Of a DNA stretch of 64,000 bases, positions 15,604 through 24,238 are shown piece by piece; the stretch's first letter is position 1; each line of letters begins with the position of its first letter. Position numbers and translations under genes: made by a program. This DNA is from Euzebya pacifica. GTDB taxonomy: Bacteria > Actinomycetota > Nitriliruptoria > Euzebyales > Euzebyaceae. The stretch spans positions 2,299,910-2,363,909 of the forward strand of contig NZ_CP031165.1 of the NCBI RefSeq assembly GCF_003344865.1. Direction: 5' to 3'. The notes under the pieces were generated by a model. The model was not told where the DNA came from and made no database searches. It saw only the letters and a program-made list of their open reading frames with translations.

Positions 15604-17187
15604 GTGAGACGCGCAGGCGGAACGGCGGCGCTGATCGACCGAGGAGACCCAGAGATCCGCTCGGTCGCGCCAGCGGTGTCCTTCGATGACCAAACCCTCA
15701 CCTATGCCCAGCTGCGGGAGCGGGTATCGGCGATGGCGGCGAGGCTGGCGGGCGTCGGCGTGGAGTCAGGTCACGCCGTGGGGCTGGTCCTTCCCAATGG
15801 GCTGAACATGATCGTGGCGCTGTACGCGTGCTGGTGGCGCGGCGCCACGGCGGTCCCGATGAACCACACCCAAACGGCTCGTGAACTGCGCTTCGCCATT
15901 GAGGACGCGCAGGTCTCCCTGGTGTTGGTGCACCCTGACCAGTACGAGGTCGCGCGGGAAGCCGGACCCGAGGGTCGGACCTTCGCCTACGGTCCTGGTA
16001 TGCCGCCCACTGGGGCGGAGGCGCTCCCACCGGCCGGCGGCATGGTCGAGCCGGAGCCGGTTGCCCCCGAGGATCCCGCGGTGGTCATATTCACCTCCGG
16101 GACGACCGGCCGTCCCAAGGGGGCGGTCCTCAGCCATGGGTCCCTCGACAAGGCGAACGCGGCGATCGGTGCCGCCCTGAAGGGGCGGCCGGGTCCCTAC
16201 GACATCAAGGCCGGTGACAGGCCTCCGACGTTGGTCGCCCTCCCGCTCTCCCACACGGGCGGACTCTGTTCGCTGATCTTCGCGCACTACGCCGGACGAC
16301 ACGCCGTCGTGCTGCGCAAGTTCCGTCTGGACGACTTCCTCATGGCGGTTGAACGCCACGGGGTGGACACTGTGGTCGCCACGCCCACGATGCTGCAGAT
16401 GCTGCTGCACGCCCCCGAGATCGAGCTCCCCGGCGTGCGCATGGTGCAGTCCTCCGGCGCTCCGCTGCCGCCCTCGGTGAAGAGCCGTTTCGAGGCGCGG
16501 TTCGGGATCCCCATCATTCAGAACTATGGGCAGACCGAGGCGCTGCACGTCGCCGGGTGGACACGCGAGGAGTTGACCAGCGGCACATGGCGGCCCGGAT
16601 CCGTCGGGCGGCCCTATGCCGGGGTCGAGCTTCGGATCCTCAGCGACGACGGCGTGGCGCAGGCCCCGGACGAAATCGGGGAGATCGTGGTGCGCTCGGA
16701 CCACACAATGTCGATGTACATCGGTGCGGAAGCTCGGGATGGGGGCGCGGTCGACCCCGACGGTTGGCTGTTCACCGGCGACCTCGGCTACCTCGACGCC
16801 GATGGGTACCTCTTCGTCGTCGATCGGAAGCGGGAAATGCTGCTGGTTGGCGGCTTCAATGTCTATCCGGCTGAGATCGAGAATGTTTTGCTGGACCACC
16901 CGGATGTGTCCGAGGTGGTCGTGGTCGGGATCCCCGACGAACGACTTGGCGAAGTGCCCCACGCCTTTGTGGTCCCTCTGGAGGGCCGCAGCGTCTCCGC
17001 GGAGGCCTTGGTGGCCTATACCCGGGAGAACTTGGCCCACTACAAGGCGGTCCGAGGCGTGACCGTGGTTGAGGGTCTTCCCCAGACCCATTCACAGAAG
17101 ATCAAGCGGAAGAGCGTCCGAGATATGGCGCTCTCGTCGGCAGCGAACAAAAGTTCGGATGTTCCAAACCAGGAGGACAATCAATGA
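15604..17187 (+). CDS. AMP-forming acyl-CoA ligase (ANL superfamily)
   Basis: Activates a carboxylic acid to its CoA thioester via an acyl-adenylate; 527 aa. The P-loop TSGTTGRPKG lies near 164-173, an A5-like motif reads NYGQTEAL, the hinge region is GDLGYLDADGYLFVVDRKRE, and the C-terminal catalytic Lys is in HSQKIKRKS. I choose GTG 15604 with GGAGGG upstream; the in-frame TTG at 15535 would translate through both operators. It is the first gene of a long plus-strand operon, and so probably performs the committing activation step. Relatives include cyclohexanecarboxylate, long-chain and FadD3-type ligases; the acid is unknown. Confidence 0.88.
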   Translation: MRRAGGTAALIDRGDPEIRSVAPAVSFDDQTLTYAQLRERVSAMAARLAGVGVESGHAVGLVLPNGLNMIVALYACWWRGATAVPMNHTQTARELRFAIEDAQVSLVLVHPDQYEVAREAGPEGRTFAYGPGMPPTGAEALPPAGGMVEPEPVAPEDPAVVIFTSGTTGRPKGAVLSHGSLDKANAAIGAALKGRPGPYDIKAGDRPPTLVALPLSHTGGLCSLIFAHYAGRHAVVLRKFRLDDFLMAVERHGVDTVVATPTMLQMLLHAPEIELPGVRMVQSSGAPLPPSVKSRFEARFGIPIIQNYGQTEALHVAGWTREELTSGTWRPGSVGRPYAGVELRILSDDGVAQAPDEIGEIVVRSDHTMSMYIGAEARDGGAVDPDGWLFTGDLGYLDADGYLFVVDRKREMLLVGGFNVYPAEIENVLLDHPDVSEVVVVGIPDERLGEVPHAFVVPLEGRSVSAEALVAYTRENLAHYKAVRGVTVVEGLPQTHSQKIKRKSVRDMALSSAANKSSDVPNQEDNQ

Positions 17188-17936
17188 AGCTCGATGGCAA
17201 AGTCGCATTCGTGACCGGGGCGGGGCGGGGGATCGGGGAGGCCATAGCAATGCGTTTGGCCCAAGACGGTGCCACGGTGTACGCCGCAGACATGGATGAG
17301 GCCACGGCGAAGCAGACGGCCAAGCACATCCTGGCCGACGGACTCAAGGCCAAGGCCGTGACCCTGGACGTCACCGATCTGGAGGCGGTCAAGGACGCGA
17401 TCGCGACAGTGGCGGAGGCCGAGGGCGGGCTCGACGTACTGGTCAACAACGCCGGTTGGGATCAACTCGAGCCATTCGTGCGCTCGGAACCGGCGACGTG
17501 GCAGAAGGTCATCGCCATCAATTACCTCGGGGTCATCCACACCACACACAGCGCCCTTCCGGGGATGCTGGAGAGGGGCTCGGGTCGGATCGTGAACGTC
17601 GGTTCCGACGCTGGTCGCGTGGGATCGAAGGGCGAGGCGGTGTACTCGGGGGCAAAGGGTGCCGTGATCGCGTTCAGCAAGACCGTCGCCCGAGAGGTCG
17701 CGCGAGATGGCGTTGGGGTCAACGTGGTCTGCCCGGGGCCGACCGAGACCCCGTTGGTTATGGAGCAGGTGGCTGACAACGAGCGACTGCTCAAGGCGTT
17801 GGAGCGGTCGATTCCGTTGGGTCGCATGGGTCGTCCCGAAGAGGTCGCGCACGCCGTCGCCTTCCTCGCCTCGGAGGAGGCCGGGTTCATTACCGGCCAG
17901 ACGCTGAGTGTCTCTGGTGGGCTGACGATGTCGTGA
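17184..17936 (+). CDS. Short-chain dehydrogenase/reductase, hydroxyacyl-CoA dehydrogenase-like
   Basis: NAD(P)-dependent SDR of 250 aa with a complete classical set: TGAGRGIG (11-18), NNAG (88-91), S141, and YSGAK with Y154 and K158. The C-terminus VSGGLTMS is also typical. It overlaps the ligase stop by ATGA. Between a ligase and two crotonases it most likely oxidises or reduces a ring or side-chain hydroxyacyl-CoA, as BadH does for 2-hydroxycyclohexanecarboxyl-CoA or IpdF does in steroid catabolism. By-eye similarity does not decide which. Confidence 0.87.
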   Translation: MKLDGKVAFVTGAGRGIGEAIAMRLAQDGATVYAADMDEATAKQTAKHILADGLKAKAVTLDVTDLEAVKDAIATVAEAEGGLDVLVNNAGWDQLEPFVRSEPATWQKVIAINYLGVIHTTHSALPGMLERGSGRIVNVGSDAGRVGSKGEAVYSGAKGAVIAFSKTVAREVARDGVGVNVVCPGPTETPLVMEQVADNERLLKALERSIPLGRMGRPEEVAHAVAFLASEEAGFITGQTLSVSGGLTMS

Positions 17937-18003
17937 GGCCCCGCACCACGTTCTCGCCAGAGTGGCCCGCCTGTTGGCGGCCATGTGAATGTCAGGTATC
18001 TCA

Positions 18004-18789
18004 ATGACCGCCGTGACGATCAGCCTCGAGCGACAAGGGTCCACCGCGGTGGTGTGGCTGAACCGTCCCGAGGTGCACAATGCGATCAGCTACCAGCTTG
18101 CCGACGATCTCGTCGAGGCCATGGAGGATCTCGCCGCGGACGACACGACTCATGCAGTCGTATTGGCCGGCAAGGGGCGCTCATTCTGCGCGGGCGCAGA
18201 TCTCGCGGAGGCCCGTCAAGTGGACGGAGTCGCGGCCGCGGTCGAGTTCCTGCGGCGAATGCGCCGGGTCTTCGACGCGGTCGCGGGATCGCCGTTGCCC
18301 ACGGTTGCGGCGGTGCACGGCATAGCGCTTGGCGGGGGTTGTGAGCTGGCAGCGGCCTGTGACTTCCGACTCATGGACCAGGATGCCAAGATCGGACTCC
18401 CCGAGCTGAAGGTTGGCGCACTCCCGGCCGGGGGTGGGATGTCACGGCTCGTGTCGTTGATCGGCCTCCCACATGCGAAACAAATGGTGCTCACCGCCGA
18501 ACCCGTTTCGGCCGTGAGGGCCAAGGAGATGGGGCTCGCCACCGACGTCATCGATTCCGGGGTGGGGGTGGCCGCCGCGGCGGTGGCGTTCTCCGAGAGG
18601 TTTGCGTCGCTGCCTCCCGCCATCGTCCGAATGGCAAAGAGCGCCCTGAACACCAACGCTCGCACGGATGCCATGGCCGCGGCCGAGATCGAGTTGATGT
18701 CGACCGCTGCGGCCTTCGGCACCAAGGACCGCGCGGAGGGCATGAGCGCCTTCCTCGAGAAGCGCCGCCCATTGTTCAACGGAAACTGA
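18004..18789 (+). CDS. Enoyl-CoA hydratase/isomerase (crotonase family) 1
   Basis: Crotonase-fold protein, 261 aa. Oxyanion-hole segments are GKGRSFCAGADLAEA and HGIALGGGCELAAACD; the segment GLPELKVGALPAGGGM carries a Glu at the position used by hydratases. ATG 18004 fits the usual N-terminus; ATG 17989 is an alternative start. A small hairpin (CCGCC-TGTT-GGCGG, 17967-17980) lies between the SDR stop and this gene. Expected role is hydration or isomerisation of an enoyl-CoA, or hydrolytic ring opening as in other crotonases of cyclic-acid pathways. Confidence 0.88.
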   Translation: MTAVTISLERQGSTAVVWLNRPEVHNAISYQLADDLVEAMEDLAADDTTHAVVLAGKGRSFCAGADLAEARQVDGVAAAVEFLRRMRRVFDAVAGSPLPTVAAVHGIALGGGCELAAACDFRLMDQDAKIGLPELKVGALPAGGGMSRLVSLIGLPHAKQMVLTAEPVSAVRAKEMGLATDVIDSGVGVAAAAVAFSERFASLPPAIVRMAKSALNTNARTDAMAAAEIELMSTAAAFGTKDRAEGMSAFLEKRRPLFNGN

Positions 18790-18801
18790 CCTGGAGGAGC
18801 C

Positions 18802-19776
18802 ATGAAGGACGACAGAGCCGAAATCCACACCTGGGAGTATCAGGAGTTCCGAAGCGTAGTGCGCGAGGGCGAGATCCTGTACGGGGTTGACGAAGAGCGT
18901 CATATTGCGACCATCACGTTCAACGCCCCGGAGCGCCTGAATGCGGTCTCGATCGCTGGCTTCGATTACGTCAGCACCTTGATCAAGCGGGCCGAGCGGG
19001 ACGAACGCGTCCGGGTCATCGTCCTGCGAGGGGAGGGGCCGTGCTTCGGAACCGGGGGAGATGCCTCGGAGCTTGGGTACTACATCGGCTACGGCACGGG
19101 AAAGGACGGGTCGCCGCGTCGTCCCAGTCAGCGACGCCGTATGGTCCCCGACCGAGATGTGTTGTTCGGCAACCTCGGGGTCGAGCAGGTCATCGGCCGG
19201 TGCTTGAAGCCGACCGTCGCCAGCGTTCATGGGTACTGCTACGGCGGGCACCTTCAGATGGCGTTGTCGTGCGATGTGCTCATCGCCGCCGATGACGCAT
19301 TCTTCGTGCATCCCGCGTGGCGCTACCTCGGTCCGATCTTCAACATGAACCTCTTGGTGGAGAAGGTCGGTGTGACCAAGGCCAAGGACATGCTGTTGAC
19401 CGCTCGCCCCGTGGGGGCCGACGAAGCAGAGGCCTGTGGCTTGGCGACCAAGACCGTGCCCGTTGACGAACTGGAGCAATGGACCGCGGACTACTGCACC
19501 GCCATAACCACCCTGCCCAGCGACGGCCTGTCCATGGGCAAGGCGATGATGGAGATGGTTCTGGACGCGCGCGGCGCTCCAGAGGGTTCGCTCGCGGGTT
19601 GGATCGGTCACGGGTGGATCAGCAACCTGCAGTTCGCTGAGGACGAGTGGAACTTCTTGAAGGCCCGTCGTGACGAGGGGCTCACTCAAGCCCTCCAGCG
19701 ACGCGACGAGATGGTGCCCGAGTACTTCCGAATGGCCCGACACCGCGGTCGGTCGCGTGGGAAGGACAACGGGTGA
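18802..19776 (+). CDS. Enoyl-CoA hydratase/hydrolase (crotonase family) 2, extended form
   Basis: Second crotonase, 324 aa, longer than the usual 250-270. An N-terminal extension (about 35 residues before VDEERHIATITFN) and a basic, Arg-rich C-terminus (MARHRGRSRGKDNG) flank the fold. Oxyanion segments are GEGPCFGTGGDASELG and HGYCYGGHLQMALSCD. The usual hydratase Glu segment reads FVHPAWRYLGP, lacking the PEL motif, so it may be a ring-opening C-C hydrolase rather than a hydratase (inference). GGAGGAG precedes ATG 18802; the next gene overlaps by GTGA. Confidence 0.85.
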   Translation: MKDDRAEIHTWEYQEFRSVVREGEILYGVDEERHIATITFNAPERLNAVSIAGFDYVSTLIKRAERDERVRVIVLRGEGPCFGTGGDASELGYYIGYGTGKDGSPRRPSQRRRMVPDRDVLFGNLGVEQVIGRCLKPTVASVHGYCYGGHLQMALSCDVLIAADDAFFVHPAWRYLGPIFNMNLLVEKVGVTKAKDMLLTARPVGADEAEACGLATKTVPVDELEQWTADYCTAITTLPSDGLSMGKAMMEMVLDARGAPEGSLAGWIGHGWISNLQFAEDEWNFLKARRDEGLTQALQRRDEMVPEYFRMARHRGRSRGKDNG

Positions 19777-20786
19777 GCGTCAAGGTCGGGGTGTCCATCT
19801 TCGGACACTTGTTCCCCATGTCCGCCCTGGTGGACCTGGGCGTGTCGGCCGAGGCAGCGGGCGCCGAATCCGTGTGGGTGGGTGAGTACCACCGCAATCC
19901 TTGGGTGCTTGGTTCGCTGATCGCGAGTCGAACGCAGCGGGTCACCATCGGCACCTCCATCGCGCTGGCATTCGTGAGGTCCCCACTGGTGACCGCCTTG
20001 GCGGCCCTCGACCTTGACGAGGCGGCCGAGCAGCGGTTCGTGCTCGGACTGGGGCCACAAGTCCGGCGAGGGATCGAGAACTGGCACGGTATGGCCTACC
20101 CGGACAAACCAGCCCGTCGCATGGCCGAGTTCGTCGAAGCGACCAGGACATCGATGCGCACGCACCTGCCGGATCCGCAGACGTACGTGGGTGACTACCA
20201 CCGCATTGACCTCACCGGTTTCAACCGTCACCCCGCACCGGCGCGCGAGGTCCCAGTGCACGTTGCGGCGGTTAGGGAGGGAATGATCAGGATGGCGCAG
20301 CAGGTCGCCGATGGCGTGATCGGCCACATCTTCTGGTCCCGTCGGTACGTGCAGGACGTCGTCACGCCGTTGCTGGAGGGCGTCCGGGACGACTTCGAGA
20401 GGTCCGTTACCGTGCTGTGCTCGGTGCAGGAGGACCCCGGCCTCGCCAGAATCGATGCCAAGCGGACCCTGGCGCACTACGCCAGCACGCGCACCTATCG
20501 CGACATCCTCGCAGCAGACGGATTTGGCTCGGCGGCCGATGACTGCAGGGACGCCGTACGCGCCGCTGATCACGAGGCGATGGTCCGGGCCGTCCCCGAT
20601 GCAATGCTTGACACCTACGCGATCGCGGGTCCACCAGACGAACTCCACGATCGTCTGGCGGCGGTCGCGGGACACATGGATCGCGCGATTCTCGTCCCCG
20701 CCTACATCGGGACGCCGATGGCGCGGGCTGAACAGGCCTACACCACGATGTTCGCGGCGCTGCGATCACGAGGTGGCACGACATGA
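19773..20786 (+). CDS. LLM-class (luciferase-like) F420- or FMN-dependent oxidoreductase
   Basis: Bacterial-luciferase-fold protein, 337 aa. It has the N-terminal strand KVGVSIFGHLFPM, the ESVWVGEYH segment, TIGTSIALAF and the VLGLGPQVRRG loop typical of the family. Actinobacterial members often use F420H2; others are FMN monooxygenases. The GTG at 19773 overlaps the preceding stop (GTGA) and the next gene overlaps this one by ATGA, so it belongs to the ligase-crotonase operon. Its step in the pathway, reduction of a C=C bond or an oxygenation, cannot be told. A second LLM protein is encoded at 33917-34864 in the co-regulated minus operon. Confidence 0.87.
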   Translation: MSVKVGVSIFGHLFPMSALVDLGVSAEAAGAESVWVGEYHRNPWVLGSLIASRTQRVTIGTSIALAFVRSPLVTALAALDLDEAAEQRFVLGLGPQVRRGIENWHGMAYPDKPARRMAEFVEATRTSMRTHLPDPQTYVGDYHRIDLTGFNRHPAPAREVPVHVAAVREGMIRMAQQVADGVIGHIFWSRRYVQDVVTPLLEGVRDDFERSVTVLCSVQEDPGLARIDAKRTLAHYASTRTYRDILAADGFGSAADDCRDAVRAADHEAMVRAVPDAMLDTYAIAGPPDELHDRLAAVAGHMDRAILVPAYIGTPMARAEQAYTTMFAALRSRGGTT

Positions 20787-21916
20787 GCTCCTCAACTCAC
20801 GCGCGTCTGCGCCAGGAGGCCATCGCGTTCTTTGAGGCCGAAGTCTCGGCCAGCGTCCGGTCGGAACTGGCCGAGCTCGGCGCGGAGTTCGTTCCCCGCT
20901 TCCACCGCAAGATGGGCGAGGCGGGATGGATCGGCCTCCAGTGGCCCGAGGCCTACGGTGGCCGGGCGCAAGGGCATGTGGCTGGAGCGATTCTGCAGGA
21001 GGAGGCCGCCCTGGCCGGGGCTCCGGTACTGGCCTCCAACATCAATGCGATCATCGGTAGCACGCTGATCGTCCACGCGGCTGAGGAACTCAAGCGCCGA
21101 GTCCTCCCCCGACTGATCAGCGGCGAGACCGTGCTTTGCCTGGGCTACAGCGAACCCGAAGCCGGTAGTGACTTGGCGTCGCTGCGAAGCCGCGCTGAGC
21201 GCTCTGGTGACGGCTGGGTGATCAATGGGGCAAAGACTTGGACCAGCTTGGCTCACGTGGCTGATCACATGTTCTGTCTCGCCCGAACCAATCCTGATGC
21301 GCCACGACACCGTGGTCTCACCATGTTCTTGGTCCCGATGGCCGACGTCGCCGTGGAGCCCATCTGGACCCTCGGTGATTTCCGGACCAACGCCACGTTC
21401 CTCGACGGCATCGAGGTGGACGACCGGGACCGGGTCGGGCCAGTCGATCACGGGTGGGACGTGGTGATGACGGCCCTGGACTTCGAGCGGGCGGGCACCG
21501 CCCGAGTCGGGGAGGCCAAGCGGTTGCTTTCGCAGTGCTTCCTGGCCGCGCGTTCACGCGGCGGGTTCTCCGCCGTCGAGCGGGACCGGACTGCCGAGCT
21601 GTGGTCCCAAGTGCTGGTGGTGGAGTCGTTGGCCTATGAAGTCGCGCGTCGACAAGAGGCGGGAGAACCCGTGACAAAGATGTCATCCATTGCCAAGGTC
21701 GCCGGCACCGAGTTGGTCCAGCGCGTGGCGCTCGCCGTCATGGAAATGTTGGGTTCGGACGCGCTGCTGTCACGGGGCGCACCGGGGGCCGTCGCGGACG
21801 GTGAGGTGGAGGTCGCGTACCGAAACGCCGTGCGGTACACGGTCACCGCGGGCACCAACGAGATCCAGCGCAACATCATCGCCCAACGGGGCCTCGGTCT
21901 GCCGAGGTCGTCATGA
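20783..21916 (+). CDS. Acyl-CoA dehydrogenase, candidate subunit of a heteromeric pair (1)
   Basis: FAD acyl-CoA dehydrogenase of 377 aa. Family marks include GYSEPEAGSDLASLRSRA, WTSLAHVADHMFCLARTN, and the C-terminal TAGTNEIQRNIIAQRGLGLP. It overlaps both neighbours by ATGA. The next gene is a shorter dehydrogenase-like protein, an arrangement known in actinobacterial steroid catabolism where adjacent FadE genes make alpha2beta2 enzymes. I propose the same here; the longer, GTNEIQR-containing chain would be one half. Confidence 0.9.
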   Translation: MSSSTHARLRQEAIAFFEAEVSASVRSELAELGAEFVPRFHRKMGEAGWIGLQWPEAYGGRAQGHVAGAILQEEAALAGAPVLASNINAIIGSTLIVHAAEELKRRVLPRLISGETVLCLGYSEPEAGSDLASLRSRAERSGDGWVINGAKTWTSLAHVADHMFCLARTNPDAPRHRGLTMFLVPMADVAVEPIWTLGDFRTNATFLDGIEVDDRDRVGPVDHGWDVVMTALDFERAGTARVGEAKRLLSQCFLAARSRGGFSAVERDRTAELWSQVLVVESLAYEVARRQEAGEPVTKMSSIAKVAGTELVQRVALAVMEMLGSDALLSRGAPGAVADGEVEVAYRNAVRYTVTAGTNEIQRNIIAQRGLGLPRSS

Positions 21917-22929
21917 CGGAGGATCATCGGTCCCCGGACCGCCAGATGCTGGTGGGCACGGTGGCGAGGCTGGTCGATGACGAGACCGACGAGACCGCCC
22001 TGCGCGCCGCTGAGACAAGCGGAACGGGGTGGATGCCCGCCCTCTGGCAGTCACTCGCGACTGCGGGATTCGTGGGCCTTGGCAGCAACGATGGGGCAGG
22101 TGGCGACCTGCTCGACGACGTCTTGGTGGCCACGGAAGTGGGTCGCTCGATGGCGCCGCTGCCGGCGGCGGAGTCCGGGGCCGCGCTCACGGTGATGACC
22201 GCGACTGGCCTCGCGCCGGGGCTGGTCGACGACGTCCGCGACGGGACCCGCCTCGTGGTGCCGCTCGTGGTCCCTGATCCCGAGTCCGCGGTGCTGGCTT
22301 CCCACGTGGTGCGCTTCGCAACCGCCGCCGACGCGATGCTATTGCTGTCGACCTCCACTAGTGAGGTGGCCGTGGTCGAACCGGACATGGTGGACACGGT
22401 GCAGGTGCAATCCATGGACCCGTTTCCCGTGGCTCGGGTGCGCCTGCGGGGGTTGCCGAGCATGGTGCGGGCCCCACAAGCGGTCGCACAGGGGACGGAG
22501 TTCCTGTGGTTGTTGCGAAGCGCCATTGCCGTAGGGGGCATGCGAGCGGCCCTCGACTACGCGGTTGAGTACGTGTCGGAGCGTCGCCAGTTCGGACGGT
22601 CCGTCGGATCGTTTCAAGCGGTGCAACACCGACTGGCCGATGCCGCCATTGACGCCGAGCTCGGGACGCATTCGGTCATGGACGCGGCAACTCGTCCCGC
22701 CGATGATCGTCGGCCGCAATCCGTCGCCGCCGTGCGGCACTGCTTACCCGCCTATCAGCGTGTCGCGGCAGCTACCTGCCAGGTTCTTGGCGGCTACGGG
22801 TTCAGCATGGAATACGCCGCGCAGCGCCACTTTCGCCTCGCGACCGCCCTGCGCTTGGGCACACCCCCCGCCGAGCCATCGCTGCTCATGGCTGATCTTC
22901 GGCGGCAAGCGACCAACCTCATTCGCTGA
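21913..22929 (+). CDS. Acyl-CoA dehydrogenase, candidate partner subunit of the pair (2)
   Basis: Acyl-CoA dehydrogenase fold, 338 aa, shorter than the usual about 380. The C-terminal LGGYGFSMEYAAQRHFR block and YVSERRQFGRSVGSFQAVQH are clear, but the GGTSEIQR tail motif is missing and the N-terminal region is diverged. Such lean members commonly pair with an adjacent canonical subunit. It begins with an ATGA overlap on the 20783 gene, consistent with co-translation and 1:1 assembly. Confidence 0.88.
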   Translation: MTEDHRSPDRQMLVGTVARLVDDETDETALRAAETSGTGWMPALWQSLATAGFVGLGSNDGAGGDLLDDVLVATEVGRSMAPLPAAESGAALTVMTATGLAPGLVDDVRDGTRLVVPLVVPDPESAVLASHVVRFATAADAMLLLSTSTSEVAVVEPDMVDTVQVQSMDPFPVARVRLRGLPSMVRAPQAVAQGTEFLWLLRSAIAVGGMRAALDYAVEYVSERRQFGRSVGSFQAVQHRLADAAIDAELGTHSVMDAATRPADDRRPQSVAAVRHCLPAYQRVAAATCQVLGGYGFSMEYAAQRHFRLATALRLGTPPAEPSLLMADLRRQATNLIR

Positions 22930-23004
22930 ACGGCTCCTCCACCGCCCGGCTCGGTCCCCGGACGCATCCATATCTCACTTGACACGACAACGAAGGACAT
23001 ATCA

Positions 23005-23907
23005 ATGGGTGATATTGCAGCACTCGACATAATGAACCACCCGACCGAGGCGGATCGCAGCCTCTGGGCGGACAAGTTCGACTACAAGGAGTTCCAGATC
23101 ATGACGCGGACGACGTTCCGTACGGTCTTCAAGGGCGTGGTCCCGGACCAGGAGACGTTGCGGAACTCGCCGGCCCTGCAAGGGCACGACTCGGTCCAAG
23201 ACCTTTTGTCGGAGATGGACCGCCTGGGCTACGACAAGGTCGTTATAACGGCGACGAAGATGTGGTCCCCCTACCACCACCGCGACTTCATCCTGAACTA
23301 CCCGGTGAGCTTGGTCGCCAAGATGGTGGAGGAGGGGAAGGGCCGCATCATCGGTGCCGCCAGCTACGATCCGTTTCGGATCAGTGACAGCCTCGCCGAA
23401 ATTGAGACGGCGGTCAGGGAGCACGACTTCCGCTACGTGTGGTTCCACCCCTTGTCATTCGGCTTGGAGCCCAACGACCGGCGCTTCTATCCGCTGTACG
23501 CCAAGTGTCAGGAGTTGGGGATTCCCGTTGGTCTGCAGGTCGGCCACTCCGCGGAAGTGCTGCCGAGCAACGGCGGGCGGCCGATGCTCGTTGACGACGT
23601 CGCGATCGAGTTCCCTGACCTCAAGATCAACCTTTCTCACACCGGTTGGCCGTGGGTGGACGAATGGTGCTCAATGCTGTGGCGCCACCCGAACGTCTAT
23701 GGGGACATTTCCGCGTACTTCCCGAGTAGCTTGGATCAGAACCTCGTGCGGTTCATGGACAGCTCTCGCGGGCGGCACAAAGTGCTCTTCGGCACCAACG
23801 GCCTCGGGCTGGAGCGTTGCAAGTCTGACTTCTTGGCCTTGGACATCAAGGACTCCACCAAGCAAATGGTTCTGCACGACAACGTCGCAGAGTTCCTCGG
23901 CCTCTAG
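23005..23907 (+). CDS. Amidohydrolase 2-like protein with incomplete metal site
   Basis: TIM-barrel amidohydrolase-2 relative of 300 aa. The usual N-terminal HxH is absent (the start reads LDIMNHPTEADRS) and the usual GTD near the end is GTNGLGLERCK. Two barrel histidines are kept (LQVGHSAEV, NLSHTGWPW), as is FHPLSFG. Some family members work with fewer metal ligands, but a changed chemistry or a non-metal hydratase/decarboxylase is possible. GAAGGA precedes ATG 23005, which follows the dehydrogenase pair after 75 bases with no obvious terminator, so it is likely in the same operon. Confidence 0.8.
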   Translation: MGDIAALDIMNHPTEADRSLWADKFDYKEFQIMTRTTFRTVFKGVVPDQETLRNSPALQGHDSVQDLLSEMDRLGYDKVVITATKMWSPYHHRDFILNYPVSLVAKMVEEGKGRIIGAASYDPFRISDSLAEIETAVREHDFRYVWFHPLSFGLEPNDRRFYPLYAKCQELGIPVGLQVGHSAEVLPSNGGRPMLVDDVAIEFPDLKINLSHTGWPWVDEWCSMLWRHPNVYGDISAYFPSSLDQNLVRFMDSSRGRHKVLFGTNGLGLERCKSDFLALDIKDSTKQMVLHDNVAEFLGL

Positions 23908-23928
23908 CTCCGCGCCCCTGCCTTTCCA

Positions 23929-24150
23929 TTGACCCCGACCTTCAGCGCAGACATCCGGCCCTTGTTCCGGGCCAAGGACGTTTCGGCAATGTCGGCGTTC
24001 TTCGACCTGCACTCCTATACCGACGTCGTAATGCACGCCGATTCCATTCTCCAGCGCATCGAGGACGGCAGCATGCCGTGCGACCTGATGTGGTCGGATC
24101 AACAGGTGGCGCTGTTCGCGGACTGGCTGGCCGCTGGAATGCCGGAATAG
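23929..24150 (+). CDS. Small conserved-looking protein, 73 aa
   Basis: Short gene with a TTG start at 23929 (TTTCC just upstream, no strong Shine-Dalgarno) ending at 24150. The product begins TFSADIRPLFRAKDVSAM, has LHSYTDVVMHADSILQRI in the middle, and one Cys in GSMPCDLMW, ending DWLAAGMPE. This layout (FxxDIRPLFR ... GSMPCD ... WxxAGMP) looks like a recurring family of small cytosolic proteins that I cannot name with certainty. It closes the operon that starts at 15604; operator C follows 7 bases after the stop. Confidence 0.6.
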   Translation: MTPTFSADIRPLFRAKDVSAMSAFFDLHSYTDVVMHADSILQRIEDGSMPCDLMWSDQQVALFADWLAAGMPE

Positions 24151-24156
24151 TCCACT

Positions 24157-24172
24157 TATTTGTTGACAAGCA
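24157..24172. promoter_or_regulatory. Operator C, TATTTGTTGACAAGCA
   Basis: Differs from operator A in one base (A for G at position 2). It lies in the 88-bp gap before the binding-protein gene at 24239. No convincing -10 box can be assigned. Confidence 0.65.
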
Positions 24173-24238
24173 AACAGGGTGGATGTTGACTCACTCTTGA
24201 GCGCCGCCGTTCGGCGGAGATGGCATAAGGAGCCGAAA

